From: Lachnospiraceae bacterium
GTDB lineage: Bacteria; Bacillota; Clostridia; Lachnospirales; Lachnospiraceae
Length of the DNA stretch: 64,000 bases
Reading direction: 5' to 3'
NCBI GenBank assembly: GCA_017408025.1
Contig: JAFQVJ010000056.1
Span: forward strand, 1-64,000
Part shown: positions 27,415-37,148 of the stretch, piece after piece
Position numbering within the stretch: the first letter of the stretch is position 1
Layout of the letters: each line of letters starts with the position of its first letter
The notes under the pieces: model-generated
Told to the model about the DNA's origin: nothing
Seen by the model: the letters and a program-made list of their open reading frames with translations, nothing else
Database searches by the model: none
Translations under genes and position numbers: made by a program

Positions 27415-29364
27415 TCAACCTGGAAACCTTATAATCATCGCTTCAAATGGTCTCAAATGGATATTAAGTCTGTATGGAAGACCGTCACACTCGCCCTTCA
27501 CTGCCTTATACCTTACATTTTTTTCTGTATCTGCCATCTCAATGTGCTTAAGTTCAGCTGTCTCCATTGTATCTTCTTCCGTAACCGTACTAAAGTTTGT
27601 CAAGATTCTCTTGTAAATACCCTTATTAGGAACACCTACGCAGTAATCAGCTCTGTCAACAGGCGTAAAGTTACATATGAACAGCACCGCACCCTTGTAA
27701 TCATCTGGGTTCTTTCTGATAAAGCTGAATATACTTCTATCAGCATCATCACAGTTTACCCACTGAAAGCTTTCATGATGGTCATCATATTTATGAAGAA
27801 CTTCATATTTTTTATAAATATGAAGCAGCTGCTTCGTGTACTCCTGAAGCTCGTCATGAAGTGGCTCATTTAAGAGATACCACTCAAGATTTTTATCCTC
27901 CATCCATTCACTTAACATACCAAAATCCTGACCCATGAATAGAAGCTTCTTGCCCGGATGACCAAACATATAAGTGTACGCCATCTTTAAATTGGCAAAC
28001 TTGTCAACCTTATATCCCGGCATCTTAGTAAGCATAGAACATTTCAGGTGAACCACCTCATCATGAGATAGGGTTAATATATACTTCTCGCTAAATGCAT
28101 ATGTCAACGAAAATGTCATCTTGTGATGATTGCCCTTCTTAAACAATGGATCCAGCTTCACGTATTCGAGAAAATCATTCATCCATCCCATATTCCACTT
28201 ATATGCAAATCCTAATCCATCGAACTCCGGCTCTACTGTCACCTTTGGCCACGCGGTAGACTCCTCTGCTATAAAGTAGGCTCTACCACATCTCTTGTTC
28301 ATAATACTGTTCAAGTGTTTAAAGAATTCTATAGCTTCAAGATTCTTATTTCCGCCATACTGGTTAGGCACCCAGTTTCCGCCACTTCTACCGTAATCAA
28401 GATACAACATAGACGCAACAGCATCTACTCTCAATGCATCTATGTGATACTTTTCAACCCAGAACAATGCATTGGATATAAGGAAATTTTTAACTTCATT
28501 TTTCTCATAATTAAATACTTTAGTTCCCCAGTCAGGATGCTCTCCTTTTCTAGGGTCTGGATACTCATAGAGACAGGTTCCGTCAAACTCCGCTAAACCA
28601 TGTGCATCCTTTGGAAAATGGGCTGGTACCCAGTCTAATATAACACCAATATTTTTCTTATGCATATAATTTACAAAATACATAAAGTCCTCTGGCGCAC
28701 CATATCTGGAGGTCGGAGCAAAATATCCCGTTACCTGATATCCCCACGAACCATCGAAAGGATGCTCAAGTATACCCATCAATTCTATATGTGTATATCC
28801 CATATTGCACACATAATCAGCCAAATCGTGTGCCAAAGTTCTGTAATCATAAAACCCATCTTCGTTTCTTGAGAAATCCTTCTTCCAAGAACCTATATGA
28901 ACCTCATATATAGACATAGGCTTATGATACTTCTCTTTCTTTTCCTCATCCATTTTAGTTATCCAGTTTTTATCAGTCCATTTAAAGCTATTTATGTCAG
29001 CCACCTTTGAAGCATTGCCTGGTCTGGTCTCTGCATGAAAAGCATATGGGTCTGATTTCATAAGAACCCGTCCGTCTCTGGTTTTTATGGCATATTTATA
29101 CATATCCCATTTTCTTGCGTTTGGAATGAACGTCTCCCATATACCTGAAGTGCCAAGCAAGGTCATCTGCCCCCACTCACCATTCCATTCGTTAAAATCT
29201 CCTACTACTCTGACATCCTGTGCATTTGGCGCCCAAACCGCAAAATGCACACCTTCACTACCGTCAACGGTAGTAAGGTGTGCTCCAAGTTTATTATATA
29301 TCTCGTAATGGCTACCCTGCCCAAATACATATCTATCAGCCTCTGTCAAAAAACAACTATTCAT
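27415..29364 (-). CDS. glgB: 1,4-alpha-glucan branching enzyme (GH13)
   Basis: 649 residues. An N-terminal CBM48 domain (VHFAVWAPNAQDVRVVGDFNEWNG) is followed by the GH13 barrel. Motifs are DWVPAHF, the nucleophile region ALRVDAVASMLYLDYGR, the acid/base AEES, and LSHDEVVHLKCSM; the canonical version of the last has HGKGS. The beta C-terminal domain ends FEAMIIRFPG. It makes alpha-1,6 branches in glycogen. Its ATG overlaps the fliS stop by 4 nt, an unexpected coupling to a flagellar gene. Confidence 0.93.
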   Translation of the reverse strand: MNSCFLTEADRYVFGQGSHYEIYNKLGAHLTTVDGSEGVHFAVWAPNAQDVRVVGDFNEWNGEWGQMTLLGTSGIWETFIPNARKWDMYKYAIKTRDGRVLMKSDPYAFHAETRPGNASKVADINSFKWTDKNWITKMDEEKKEKYHKPMSIYEVHIGSWKKDFSRNEDGFYDYRTLAHDLADYVCNMGYTHIELMGILEHPFDGSWGYQVTGYFAPTSRYGAPEDFMYFVNYMHKKNIGVILDWVPAHFPKDAHGLAEFDGTCLYEYPDPRKGEHPDWGTKVFNYEKNEVKNFLISNALFWVEKYHIDALRVDAVASMLYLDYGRSGGNWVPNQYGGNKNLEAIEFFKHLNSIMNKRCGRAYFIAEESTAWPKVTVEPEFDGLGFAYKWNMGWMNDFLEYVKLDPLFKKGNHHKMTFSLTYAFSEKYILTLSHDEVVHLKCSMLTKMPGYKVDKFANLKMAYTYMFGHPGKKLLFMGQDFGMLSEWMEDKNLEWYLLNEPLHDELQEYTKQLLHIYKKYEVLHKYDDHHESFQWVNCDDADRSIFSFIRKNPDDYKGAVLFICNFTPVDRADYCVGVPNKGIYKRILTNFSTVTEEDTMETAELKHIEMADTEKNVRYKAVKGECDGLPYRLNIHLRPFEAMIIRFPG

Positions 29365-29813
29365 CGAACTACCACCTCATTTAAAGTACTTGTTCTTCCG
29401 TAAGTATATCCCACATATACCTGCTCGCTGTTTTTCATAACCTTTCCTGAATGATCAAGAGGACTAATTTCATTATAGCTATTTCTCAATTTCGATATAA
29501 TTCTCTTAACGTTTTCTCCATTTGCAGGATTACGCTTAACTATATCCTTCACTAAACAATTATTCACATATATATATATGCGCAAAAGCTCATGGGAAAT
29601 TCCCACATTTAAATCAAGACATGAAGATAAGTTATTCACAAACTGCTTTGCTTTCTGCAAATTAAAAACAACATTTTCAAGTTCCTCTTCTTCATATGCC
29701 TTTATTGCTCCGTCAATATAATTGATAATAATATCATAAGTTATGACTACAAGCTCCGTTTTAGAGCTATCAGCGATTCGCAAAGAAAATTCCTTTATTT
29801 CTTCTTTTGTCAT
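29361..29813 (-). CDS. fliS: FliS-like flagellin chaperone
   Basis: 150 residues, mainly helical. It shows the FliS pattern: ELVVITYDIIINYIDGAIKAYE, then NLQKAKQFVNNLSSCLDLNVGISHELLRIYIYVNNCLVKDIV. FliS binds the disordered C-terminus of flagellin and prevents early polymerisation. It lies 13 nt behind the flagellin gene with AGGAGG upstream, and ends overlapping glgB by 4 nt. The C-terminal tail (about 110-150) is longer than in the B. subtilis protein. Confidence 0.85.
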   Translation of the reverse strand: MTKEEIKEFSLRIADSSKTELVVITYDIIINYIDGAIKAYEEEELENVVFNLQKAKQFVNNLSSCLDLNVGISHELLRIYIYVNNCLVKDIVKRNPANGENVKRIISKLRNSYNEISPLDHSGKVMKNSEQVYVGYTYGRTSTLNEVVVR

Positions 29814-29826
29814 ATATTATACCCTC

Positions 29827-31230
29827 CTACTGCAATAACTGCAATACCTTTTCTGGCAATTGATTAGCCTGTGCCAGCATAGAGTTTGCTGCCTGAGTAA
29901 TAACCTGCTGTGATGTAAAGTTTGTCATCTCCTCTGCCATGTCAGCATCTTCAATTCTTGACAATGCAGCTGTCATACTCTCATGTGTTACATCAAGACT
30001 CTTTGTTGCATGTTCCATTCTATTTGCATATGCACCAAGCTTTGAACGAACCTGTAAAACATATCTTAACGCTTTGTCGCACATTGATATAGCTCTGTCA
30101 CAACCAGCCTCAGTGTGTAGATTAAGCTTGTCAAGACCCATAGCTGCACATGAAACCTCTGGTACATTGATATCCATTATCTGACCAGAGTTTGCACCCA
30201 TCTGAATAGCCATTGTTCCAATATCAAGAGCGGTAATATTTACATACACACCGCCGTCAACTGCCGAGCCTTCGTCGATTGTCATTCTCATTTCAAAGTT
30301 CTCTGATGCTGATAATGTAACATTGTTTCCATCAACAGCTACTGCTGTACTAGGTGGGAATGGATTATTTGCAGTTGGTCTATTAAATATTGTAACCGGC
30401 TCGATTACCGCATCTGTTCCCTCGGCATTTTCCTGAAAATTCACACCAAGCTTCTCTGACAATGCCTCTGTACAGTTAAGCTGTATAGGGTAATTTGAGC
30501 CTAATATATTGCTCTTAAAATGAAGAGTTGTTCCTGTATAGTTAACTGAAATGTCACTGAGATTTGCAACACTCTGTATCTTCTCAAGTACCTGATCACG
30601 AGTATCGCCTTCCTCGATTTTTACGGTCTCACCATTTACTGTAAATGAACCACTACATTCTATACCTGTGTCTGGTAAATCAATTGCTCCAGTCTCAAAC
30701 TCTGCGTATGTTGCCTGTTGCCAGACAATAAGTGTATAATTACCAGCCTCCACTGCATCAGACATATATGTAATATGAGTACCTACAACATCTGTATATG
30801 AGCGTCTTGAAAGCTCTCCGTTAATGAGACCTCTTGTGTTAAACTCTGTATCACTGGAAATTCTATCTATTTCCTGCTGGAGCTGCTCGATTTCATCCAT
30901 AATACTCTGTCTGTCCGAAGCAGACATAGTGCCGTTTGCACCCTGTATAGCCAGCTCGCTCATTCTCTGTACCATCTCAGTAACCTCGGTGAGAGCGCCT
31001 TCTGCTGTCTCAACTACAGATATACCATCTGAGGCATTCTGTATAGCTCTGTCAAGACCCTTAATCTGTGTCTTTAACTTCTGCGATATAGCTGCACCTA
31101 CCGGGTCGTCCTCTGCACTGTTGATTTTATATCCACTTGAAAGTCTCTCCAATGACTTTGAAAGCTTATCGTTAGCATTATTTAACTGATAGCACGCACG
31201 AAGTGCTGACATATTTGTATTTATTCTCAT
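29827..31230 (-). CDS. fliC: Flagellin
   Basis: 467 residues. The conserved D0/D1 N-terminus (MRINTNMSALRACYQLNN..., LERLSSGYKINSAEDDPVGAAIS) and C-terminus (RIEDADMAEEMTNFTSQQV, ending VLQLLQ) flank a variable centre of about 200 residues. It is exported by the flagellar type III apparatus. The gene has GAGGAGG before the ATG and a sigma-28-type promoter 55-80 bp upstream. Together with fliS it forms a late flagellar unit. Confidence 0.96.
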   Translation of the reverse strand: MRINTNMSALRACYQLNNANDKLSKSLERLSSGYKINSAEDDPVGAAISQKLKTQIKGLDRAIQNASDGISVVETAEGALTEVTEMVQRMSELAIQGANGTMSASDRQSIMDEIEQLQQEIDRISSDTEFNTRGLINGELSRRSYTDVVGTHITYMSDAVEAGNYTLIVWQQATYAEFETGAIDLPDTGIECSGSFTVNGETVKIEEGDTRDQVLEKIQSVANLSDISVNYTGTTLHFKSNILGSNYPIQLNCTEALSEKLGVNFQENAEGTDAVIEPVTIFNRPTANNPFPPSTAVAVDGNNVTLSASENFEMRMTIDEGSAVDGGVYVNITALDIGTMAIQMGANSGQIMDINVPEVSCAAMGLDKLNLHTEAGCDRAISMCDKALRYVLQVRSKLGAYANRMEHATKSLDVTHESMTAALSRIEDADMAEEMTNFTSQQVITQAANSMLAQANQLPEKVLQLLQ

Positions 31231-31283
31231 AAGTATCCTCCTCTTGGGTCACATCATATGTTTCCACTATTTTCATGTAATTT

Positions 31284-31310
31284 ATATCGGCATTTATTAA
31301 ATATTCATTA
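31284..31310 (-). promoter_or_regulatory. Sigma-28 (SigD) promoter of flagellin
   Basis: On the minus strand the -10 GCCGATAT (31291-31284) is a full match to the SigD consensus, with TAAT (consensus TAAA) 15 bp upstream (31310-31307). Confidence 0.85.
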
Positions 31311-31326
31311 GTTACAACATTTTGCT

Positions 31327-34182
31327 CTATAGCTTTTTTAACACATTATGAATAAAGAATTTTGCCTGTCTTACCAGCTCTCCGTAGCTAACTTCTTCTC
31401 GTCCTGAGTTTGTGACTGCTGTGTCACGCCACATACCGTCCACTATCTTTTCTGAAAATACAACATTTCCATCACAGAGTTCTTTAAGCTTGTGTTGAAG
31501 AACTGCACTGTCTGTTGCGGCCAGTATTTCGTAATCTTCTTCTTTTCTGTACATAAGTACGGATATCTTGCCCTCTTCCGTTTCAGTATATACAGAAATT
31601 TTTCCTTTTTCACCTTCATTTCCCTGCTTTATGGTCAGATGAACCATAGTTGTCTCTCCACTCATCTCCATAGGAATATAGTATGAACGGTTCTTTGCCT
31701 GAGATGTCATAAAGCCTATGGCCTGTCGCATATCTGTTCTATGCACAGCTTTTTCGTATGTTGTTTCTTCATTTTGTGTTGAGATTGCCTCATTCATCTC
31801 ATCATATTCTGCAGTTATCTGATCTTCAGATGGAATATCATCTACCTCGCTCTGCCATGTATCAGATATCTTATGGATTGCCCTCTTTACATTTTCATCT
31901 TCCAGACCCATAAGCTTTTTATAAAAATTTCTGTCCCCAACAGTCATAGCATTGTAAATATTGTTAACTGACACATTGCCAGCTCCCTGGATAAATCTCA
32001 TAAACTCATCTTCAGACATGGTCTCCATCAAAGAAATGTTTTGGAATTTTTCCTGCATTCTCTCGTATACATATTCCTTGTGAAGCTCCTTATCGTCCAT
32101 AATACTTACTGCATTTTCCATATATTTTGTCAAAGCATCTTCCGAATATGCACCTTCAAATAAACCTGTGTTGTCATCAACAAGCTTGTTCACATTTCCC
32201 GCCTGCTTTGTTCTAACGGCAGTGTATAAGTTGGCAAGGGTTAACTCCTGACCAGCCTTAGATACAGCACCAAGAGCACTTCCATCCTGACGGTTAATGT
32301 GATTAATAACTCTATAAAGCTGAACGTATGCATCTCTTTCCTCTTTACTAATATTTTTATTCTTCTCCAGCTTCCAGAGATATTCACTATACTTTTCATC
32401 CTCGCTCTTAATGCCAAGCTCCTCGTTTAGCTGCACCAGCATGTTATTTAACTCTCTGATATCTGTATTCAGAGGGTTGATACCGTTTCTTATAAGATAC
32501 ATGGCAGCCCTAGGTGTAAGATTTTCTGTCAATGTATCAAGGTCTGATGTTATCTCGCACATATCTGCTAGGTTTTGTGCTGTTATCTCAATTGAATTAT
32601 AACCGAGAACTCTCGCTGCCCTGCGATTTTTATCATTGACATCTGCCCCGCAGGCTGTCAGTAAATCATCAATGTTTCTAAATGCCTTCGCAATGCTGTC
32701 ACCAAGGTCACCTCTGACCTCTGTTCCCACAGCCTCGTATGTCACAGATGCCATCCTGAATTTAGATGCAAGCAGCTGTCCTTCCTCGTACACAGCCTCT
32801 GCCGTATAATCAATAGTACCATTATAAAGGCTTGCTGCCACTCCAATCGGAAGAGAAGGAAATCCCGACATGATTTCCACTGTCTTAGCTAACAATTCTC
32901 TCTCGCTGTCAGCCGGAACATAATCCTCCAAGGCAAATAACTGCTCTGCATACGAAGCATTATTAGCATGTGACATGTCTATCATAACTGTTATCTCTGT
33001 GTATGATATGTTTATACCGGTCTTTTGCATCATAAACAGTGAACCTGCTGTAAGTATTGCCCTTGCCTCTATCAAGACTCTGCTCTTCTGTGTGTAAGTA
33101 TCATCCTGATTTTCTGTTCTCTGTTTTGGCTGATCTTTTTTTCTCTCCTCAATTCTTATCTTAAGATTTTCGATATTGAGCTTTTTGTTATTCTTAAGTA
33201 TATAATCAACATCCTGATCCATGGCACTTTGTACTGTCTGTACAGCTTCCTGTACCTTTTCCATATCAAATGCCTGACCGGTCACATCTGTAGCCATTCC
33301 GCTGCCGCCAAAATATATATTGTAAGCAATATTCTGCTGCAGGTTTTCCATAAACGTATCATCACTGAAATCTATTTCATTTAAAGCTGCTATCTTTTCA
33401 AAATTATCCACAGTCAGTGGTATATTTTCTGATATTATCCACTTGGCACTAGCCAGATTTTCACTGTTCACTTCTATTCCGTTTGTCTTAAAGAAATTTT
33501 CCACCTGACTCTGTAGCTGCTGCCATTGCTCATCGCTTATAGCGGTTGTTCCCATGCTGCCTGCTACTCCACTATGTATAGCTTTATAGACATTTTCAAG
33601 AGTAGGGGCAAGCTCATTATCCATAATGTATTTTTTCACATCTTCGCTTAATGTAGACACTTCAGCTGCTATATCATTTGCCTTGGATACTGCATTTGCC
33701 ATAGACTCTGAACCAAGAACAGCCTTCATCTTCTCTGAATTGATATTTAGTCCACTAATATCATAATCATCGCAGTAGGCTGCAAGCTCAATCTGAATTC
33801 TCTCGTATACAGATACAAATGCCTCCGGATTGTCCTCATCTGGTATCAATCCCCACTCCTCTAGCTGTGAATAATCCTCTGGTGTCACGTTGTTTTTGAG
33901 AATATCTATGCACTCCATCATAGATGCTTCCTTACTATATCCATCTATATTTTCTGCAGCCTCACCCGCATTCCAATGAGATGTACCTCCGTACACCTCA
34001 CTTTTGTCATAACATATATTTGCAGCCCGCTCAAAAGCACTTGCACTGCGCTCCAATACGGCTCTTCTTCCATTCTTTTCAGTTCTTCCTGCCCCTTTAT
34101 CAGATGATAAGTTTTCCGTTGCTCTCTGCAGATATTCATTCTGAATCTGCATATTAAGATTTCCATTTACCTTGATGTCCAT
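31327..34182 (-). CDS. DUF6240 protein, flagellum-associated
   Basis: A 951-residue, largely helical, acidic protein without signal peptide or membrane segments. It resembles the DUF6240 proteins found beside flagellar genes in Lachnospiraceae. The last 130 residues (TTMVHLTIKQG...GKISVYTETEEGKISVLMY...ILAATDSAVLQHKLKELCDG) look like the C-terminal domain of hook-length control protein FliK: paired strands, then a helix with LxxxLxxL. A FliK-like ruler role is therefore possible, but this is inference. It lies directly upstream of flagellin in the same direction. Confidence 0.75.
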   Translation of the reverse strand: MDIKVNGNLNMQIQNEYLQRATENLSSDKGAGRTEKNGRRAVLERSASAFERAANICYDKSEVYGGTSHWNAGEAAENIDGYSKEASMMECIDILKNNVTPEDYSQLEEWGLIPDEDNPEAFVSVYERIQIELAAYCDDYDISGLNINSEKMKAVLGSESMANAVSKANDIAAEVSTLSEDVKKYIMDNELAPTLENVYKAIHSGVAGSMGTTAISDEQWQQLQSQVENFFKTNGIEVNSENLASAKWIISENIPLTVDNFEKIAALNEIDFSDDTFMENLQQNIAYNIYFGGSGMATDVTGQAFDMEKVQEAVQTVQSAMDQDVDYILKNNKKLNIENLKIRIEERKKDQPKQRTENQDDTYTQKSRVLIEARAILTAGSLFMMQKTGINISYTEITVMIDMSHANNASYAEQLFALEDYVPADSERELLAKTVEIMSGFPSLPIGVAASLYNGTIDYTAEAVYEEGQLLASKFRMASVTYEAVGTEVRGDLGDSIAKAFRNIDDLLTACGADVNDKNRRAARVLGYNSIEITAQNLADMCEITSDLDTLTENLTPRAAMYLIRNGINPLNTDIRELNNMLVQLNEELGIKSEDEKYSEYLWKLEKNKNISKEERDAYVQLYRVINHINRQDGSALGAVSKAGQELTLANLYTAVRTKQAGNVNKLVDDNTGLFEGAYSEDALTKYMENAVSIMDDKELHKEYVYERMQEKFQNISLMETMSEDEFMRFIQGAGNVSVNNIYNAMTVGDRNFYKKLMGLEDENVKRAIHKISDTWQSEVDDIPSEDQITAEYDEMNEAISTQNEETTYEKAVHRTDMRQAIGFMTSQAKNRSYYIPMEMSGETTMVHLTIKQGNEGEKGKISVYTETEEGKISVLMYRKEEDYEILAATDSAVLQHKLKELCDGNVVFSEKIVDGMWRDTAVTNSGREEVSYGELVRQAKFFIHNVLKKL

Positions 34183-34267
34183 TGTCTCAACCTCTTTTTT
34201 CTTATGTCAATATGTGTTAATATGTCACCCTGTGATTCACATATACAATTCAAAAACTTTCTGGTAC

Positions 34268-34531
34268 TTATTTCGACAGTTTTTCACTATAACTTAACGC
34301 TTCATGATTTTTTACCTGCGATAATATAAATTTATAACGAAGCTGAACTGCGTTTAACTCGTATATACAGCAGTCTATCAGCTCTGGTTCAATCACATAT
34401 GAGAGATTAGCATAAGCTGTATCCAGAGCATTTTTCGTTGCCTCCAATTCTCTTAGCAATTCCTCATGATGAGGGTCCGGTTTCTTTTTATCTTTTCTAT
34501 TATTTTTGTTACTGTCCTTCTTAACTAACAT
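34268..34531 (-). CDS. DUF2508 (YaaL-like) protein
   Basis: 87 residues. A Lys/Asn-rich charged N-terminus (1-25) is followed by two helices (LLRELEATKNALDTAYANLSYVIEPELIDCCIYELNAVQLRYKFILSQVK), the DUF2508 pattern. Function unknown. AGGAGG lies 6 nt before the ATG. It is 85 nt upstream of the DUF6240 gene and probably in the same transcript. Confidence 0.8.
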   Translation of the reverse strand: MLVKKDSNKNNRKDKKKPDPHHEELLRELEATKNALDTAYANLSYVIEPELIDCCIYELNAVQLRYKFILSQVKNHEALSYSEKLSK

Positions 34532-34718
34532 AGTTCTACCTCCTTATACATGCAATCTTTGTCTATGTTTTCAATTTTTCCCACTCTCCTACAATAATGA
34601 TTATGGTTGCATTTGGTGTTTTTATACTTTTTTCTGCCAAATATTTGTGAAAAAGTACTTATTTTTTTCCACACTTTTTTACATATGCGTAGAATTTCTT
34701 TTTTTTGACATTTTTGTA

Positions 34719-34748
34719 TGGACATTATCCTTTTTTTGGTTTTATAAT
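34719..34748 (+). promoter_or_regulatory. Promoter of the Tad pilus operon
   Basis: TGGACA (34719-34724) and TATAAT (34743-34748) are 18 bp apart. The predicted start near 34755 leaves a leader of about 130 nt. The remainder of the gap to the left (34532-34718) is very T-rich and holds no gene. Confidence 0.6.
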
Positions 34749-34754
34749 TAAGAC

Positions 34755-34886
34755 ACTACCAAATGGTAGCGGCCGAACATCTTAAGATAATCTAGAGAGG
34801 AGCTTCTCCTCAAATTTCCAGCGTAAAACAAGTGAGATAACTGCCATGTATATTTCACAACAACATAATTATGACTAGGAGGTGAC
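34755..34886 (+). promoter_or_regulatory. Structured 5' leader of the Tad operon
   Basis: Within 132 nt there are a CTACCAAATGGTAG hairpin at the extreme 5' end, the palindrome ATCTTAAGAT, and GAGGAGCTTCTCCTC (6-bp stem). The last ties up AG-rich sequence but lies about 65 nt before the real Shine-Dalgarno. It does not match a riboswitch I recognise. Confidence 0.4.
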
Positions 34887-35912
34887 TTGTTGAATTATGG
34901 ATTAATTGCCATATTTGATAACGACGCAGATTATGCGAACAGTTTAGCAGATTTTTTTCGCTTAAAGGGTGGCATATCATCTGAGATAGTTGTCTTTACT
35001 CGTATTGACTCTTTTGAAGAATATGCAAAAAAACACACCTTTGACATCCTACTTATCAATGAGGAATTTATACCTACGGTAACAGTAGAATCGGAATCTT
35101 TGCAGCACAACATATTCACTCTATGTGAGCGCAAAACAATATACGAGGATAATGCAGGCATCTGCCTTTTCAAATACACTTCTGCGGAAGAGGTTTTAAG
35201 GCAGGTTATGGCAAATTATAAGCCTGTAGTACCTGGTGTAACTATTCCCTTTGTGGATAAGCAGAAATCCAAAATTGTAGGTATATATTCTCCCTTAAAC
35301 AGATGTGGAAAAACTTCATTTGCTCTGGCACTAGCCATGCAAATAAGTCTGACAAGCTCTTGTATTTTTCTAAGCTTCGACGATTTTTCTACATTGGGAA
35401 GCATTGCTTGCGACAATTATACCCAGGTTAAGACTCTGGACGATCTGCTGTATTACTTTGCACAGCAGTCATCTGAGATTTTTGACAGCAAGCTGTTGTC
35501 TGTGGTTAAGAAGGTTCAGCATCTGGACTTTATCCCTCCTTCGGAACAGTCCTGTGCTATAGGCGAGATGAATTCTTCTGAAAGGATATTATTTATACAA
35601 GGGCTTATTAACACTGGCAGATATGATTATATATTTGTCGATATGGGAGCCACGTCTCCTGTTTATCCTTTATTACAGTTGTGTCATAAAATATATGTTC
35701 CCACACTGGATGGTGACGCATATTCTGACTTGAAAGTTAAACATTTTATGGCTTCATTAGGAAACACAACCTCTGACAGTAAGATATCCATTGAAAGGGT
35801 ATCTCCTCCTGTCATCAATTATAATAGCCACAATTCCGAGTACATTTACGCTCTAACATCAGGTGAGATGGCTCAATATGTCACTTCACTTTTGCACAAC
35901 ATAGACATATAG
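34887..35912 (+). CDS. tadZ: TadZ/CpaE-like pilus localisation ATPase
   Basis: 341 residues. An N-terminal receiver-like domain (about 1-120) is followed by a MinD/ParA-type domain with a deviant Walker A (SPLNRCGKTSFALALA) and VDMGATSPVYPLLQLC. TadZ proteins place the Tad apparatus at the cell pole or membrane. The start is TTG; two TTG codons are adjacent (34887, 34890), and the second has the better 7-nt spacing from AGGAGG. First gene of the Tad operon. Confidence 0.85.
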   Translation: MLNYGLIAIFDNDADYANSLADFFRLKGGISSEIVVFTRIDSFEEYAKKHTFDILLINEEFIPTVTVESESLQHNIFTLCERKTIYEDNAGICLFKYTSAEEVLRQVMANYKPVVPGVTIPFVDKQKSKIVGIYSPLNRCGKTSFALALAMQISLTSSCIFLSFDDFSTLGSIACDNYTQVKTLDDLLYYFAQQSSEIFDSKLLSVVKKVQHLDFIPPSEQSCAIGEMNSSERILFIQGLINTGRYDYIFVDMGATSPVYPLLQLCHKIYVPTLDGDAYSDLKVKHFMASLGNTTSDSKISIERVSPPVINYNSHNSEYIYALTSGEMAQYVTSLLHNIDI

Positions 35913-35923
35913 GAGGGATTAAT

Positions 35924-37117
35924 ATTAACGATACTAATTTTGAAAGGATTCGTCATGATGTAGTTAGTAGTATTGATCTAAATAATGAACTCAGCGATGA
36001 TTTGTTATATGACATCATTGATGAAAAAATACTTCACGGAATGACCGATAGATATATTTCACTCAATGAAAAGACCGCTCTTCGAAAGAAAGTCTTCAAC
36101 TCATTACGCGGTTTAGATATTCTTGAAGATCTCATTGAAGACGATTCAATCACAGAGATTATGGTAAACGGTTATGACAATATCTTCTATGAGCGCAGTG
36201 GTTATATCCACAAATCACCTCTAAAGTTTGCTACAAAAGAGGATTTGACAAATATAATACAGCAGATTGTCGCCTATTCAAACCGACGTGTCAACGAAAC
36301 TACCCCAATAACTGATACAAGGTTAAAAGATGGCTCTCGTGTGAATATTGTGCTGGATCCTGTGGCTATAAATGGACCTATTATTACTATCAGAAAATTT
36401 GGCGACTCTCCACTGACTATAGATAGACTCATAGACTTAAGATCTATAACAAAGGAGGTTGCAGATTTTTTGGAAAAACTGGTTGTCAGCGGGTATAACA
36501 TTTTTATCAGCGGTGGAACCGGTTCTGGAAAAACAACATTCTTAAATGTTCTGTCAAATTTCATTCCCAAAGACGAGAGAGTTATAACTATCGAAGATTC
36601 AGCTGAGCTAAATATTCATGGTGTTGATAATCTTGTCCGTTTGGAGATGAGACAGGCAAATGTGGAAGGCACAGGCGCCATAACCATAAGAGACCTCATT
36701 CGTTCATCCCTTCGAATGCGTCCTGATAGGATTATTGTCGGAGAGGTTCGTGGAGCTGAGGCTATAGACATGCTGCAAGCAATGGATACAGGGCATGACG
36801 GTTGTATGTCAACTGGTCACTCTAACAGTGCTGTAGATATGTTGAATCGTCTATCTACCATGTCTCTTATGGCTATGGACATTCCCCTTGCCGCCATCAA
36901 AAGTCAAATCGCTTCTGCTCTAGACATTATCATCCACTTAGGACGAATGAGCGATAAGTCTCGTAAAGTTCTGGAAATTAGTGAAATAGATCATTTTGAT
37001 GGGAAAGATATTGTGATGAATACATTGTTCAAATATGACCTGAATTCTGGACTCACACCAACAGGAAACAGGCTCAAGCATACCGACAAGCTTCTTAGAC
37101 ATGGCTTTGTCTTGTGA
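35924..37117 (+). CDS. tadA: TadA/CpaF pilus assembly ATPase, apparent ATT start
   Basis: 397 residues from 35924. The core has ITEIMVNGYDNIFYERSG, SGGTGSGKTTFLNVL (Walker A), the Asp box ITIEDSAEL, the His box CMSTGHSNS and Walker B PDRIIVGEVRG. It is the hexameric ATPase that powers pilus assembly. The first canonical start in frame (TTG 36002) has no ribosome site and would remove the N-terminal helix NFERIRHDVVSSIDLNN that belongs to the family. AGGAGG (35911-35916) is 7 nt before ATT (35924-35926), the likely initiator. The coding frame begins 11 nt after the tadZ stop. Confidence 0.9.
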   Translation: MNDTNFERIRHDVVSSIDLNNELSDDLLYDIIDEKILHGMTDRYISLNEKTALRKKVFNSLRGLDILEDLIEDDSITEIMVNGYDNIFYERSGYIHKSPLKFATKEDLTNIIQQIVAYSNRRVNETTPITDTRLKDGSRVNIVLDPVAINGPIITIRKFGDSPLTIDRLIDLRSITKEVADFLEKLVVSGYNIFISGGTGSGKTTFLNVLSNFIPKDERVITIEDSAELNIHGVDNLVRLEMRQANVEGTGAITIRDLIRSSLRMRPDRIIVGEVRGAEAIDMLQAMDTGHDGCMSTGHSNSAVDMLNRLSTMSLMAMDIPLAAIKSQIASALDIIIHLGRMSDKSRKVLEISEIDHFDGKDIVMNTLFKYDLNSGLTPTGNRLKHTDKLLRHGFVL

Positions 37118-37148
37118 TAGAAATTGCATTCTAAAAGGAGGAGTTATT

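Noticed and set aside
34755..34886. c-di-GMP riboswitch before the Tad operon
   Set aside because: The conserved GEMM elements (such as GACGCAAAGCC) are absent.
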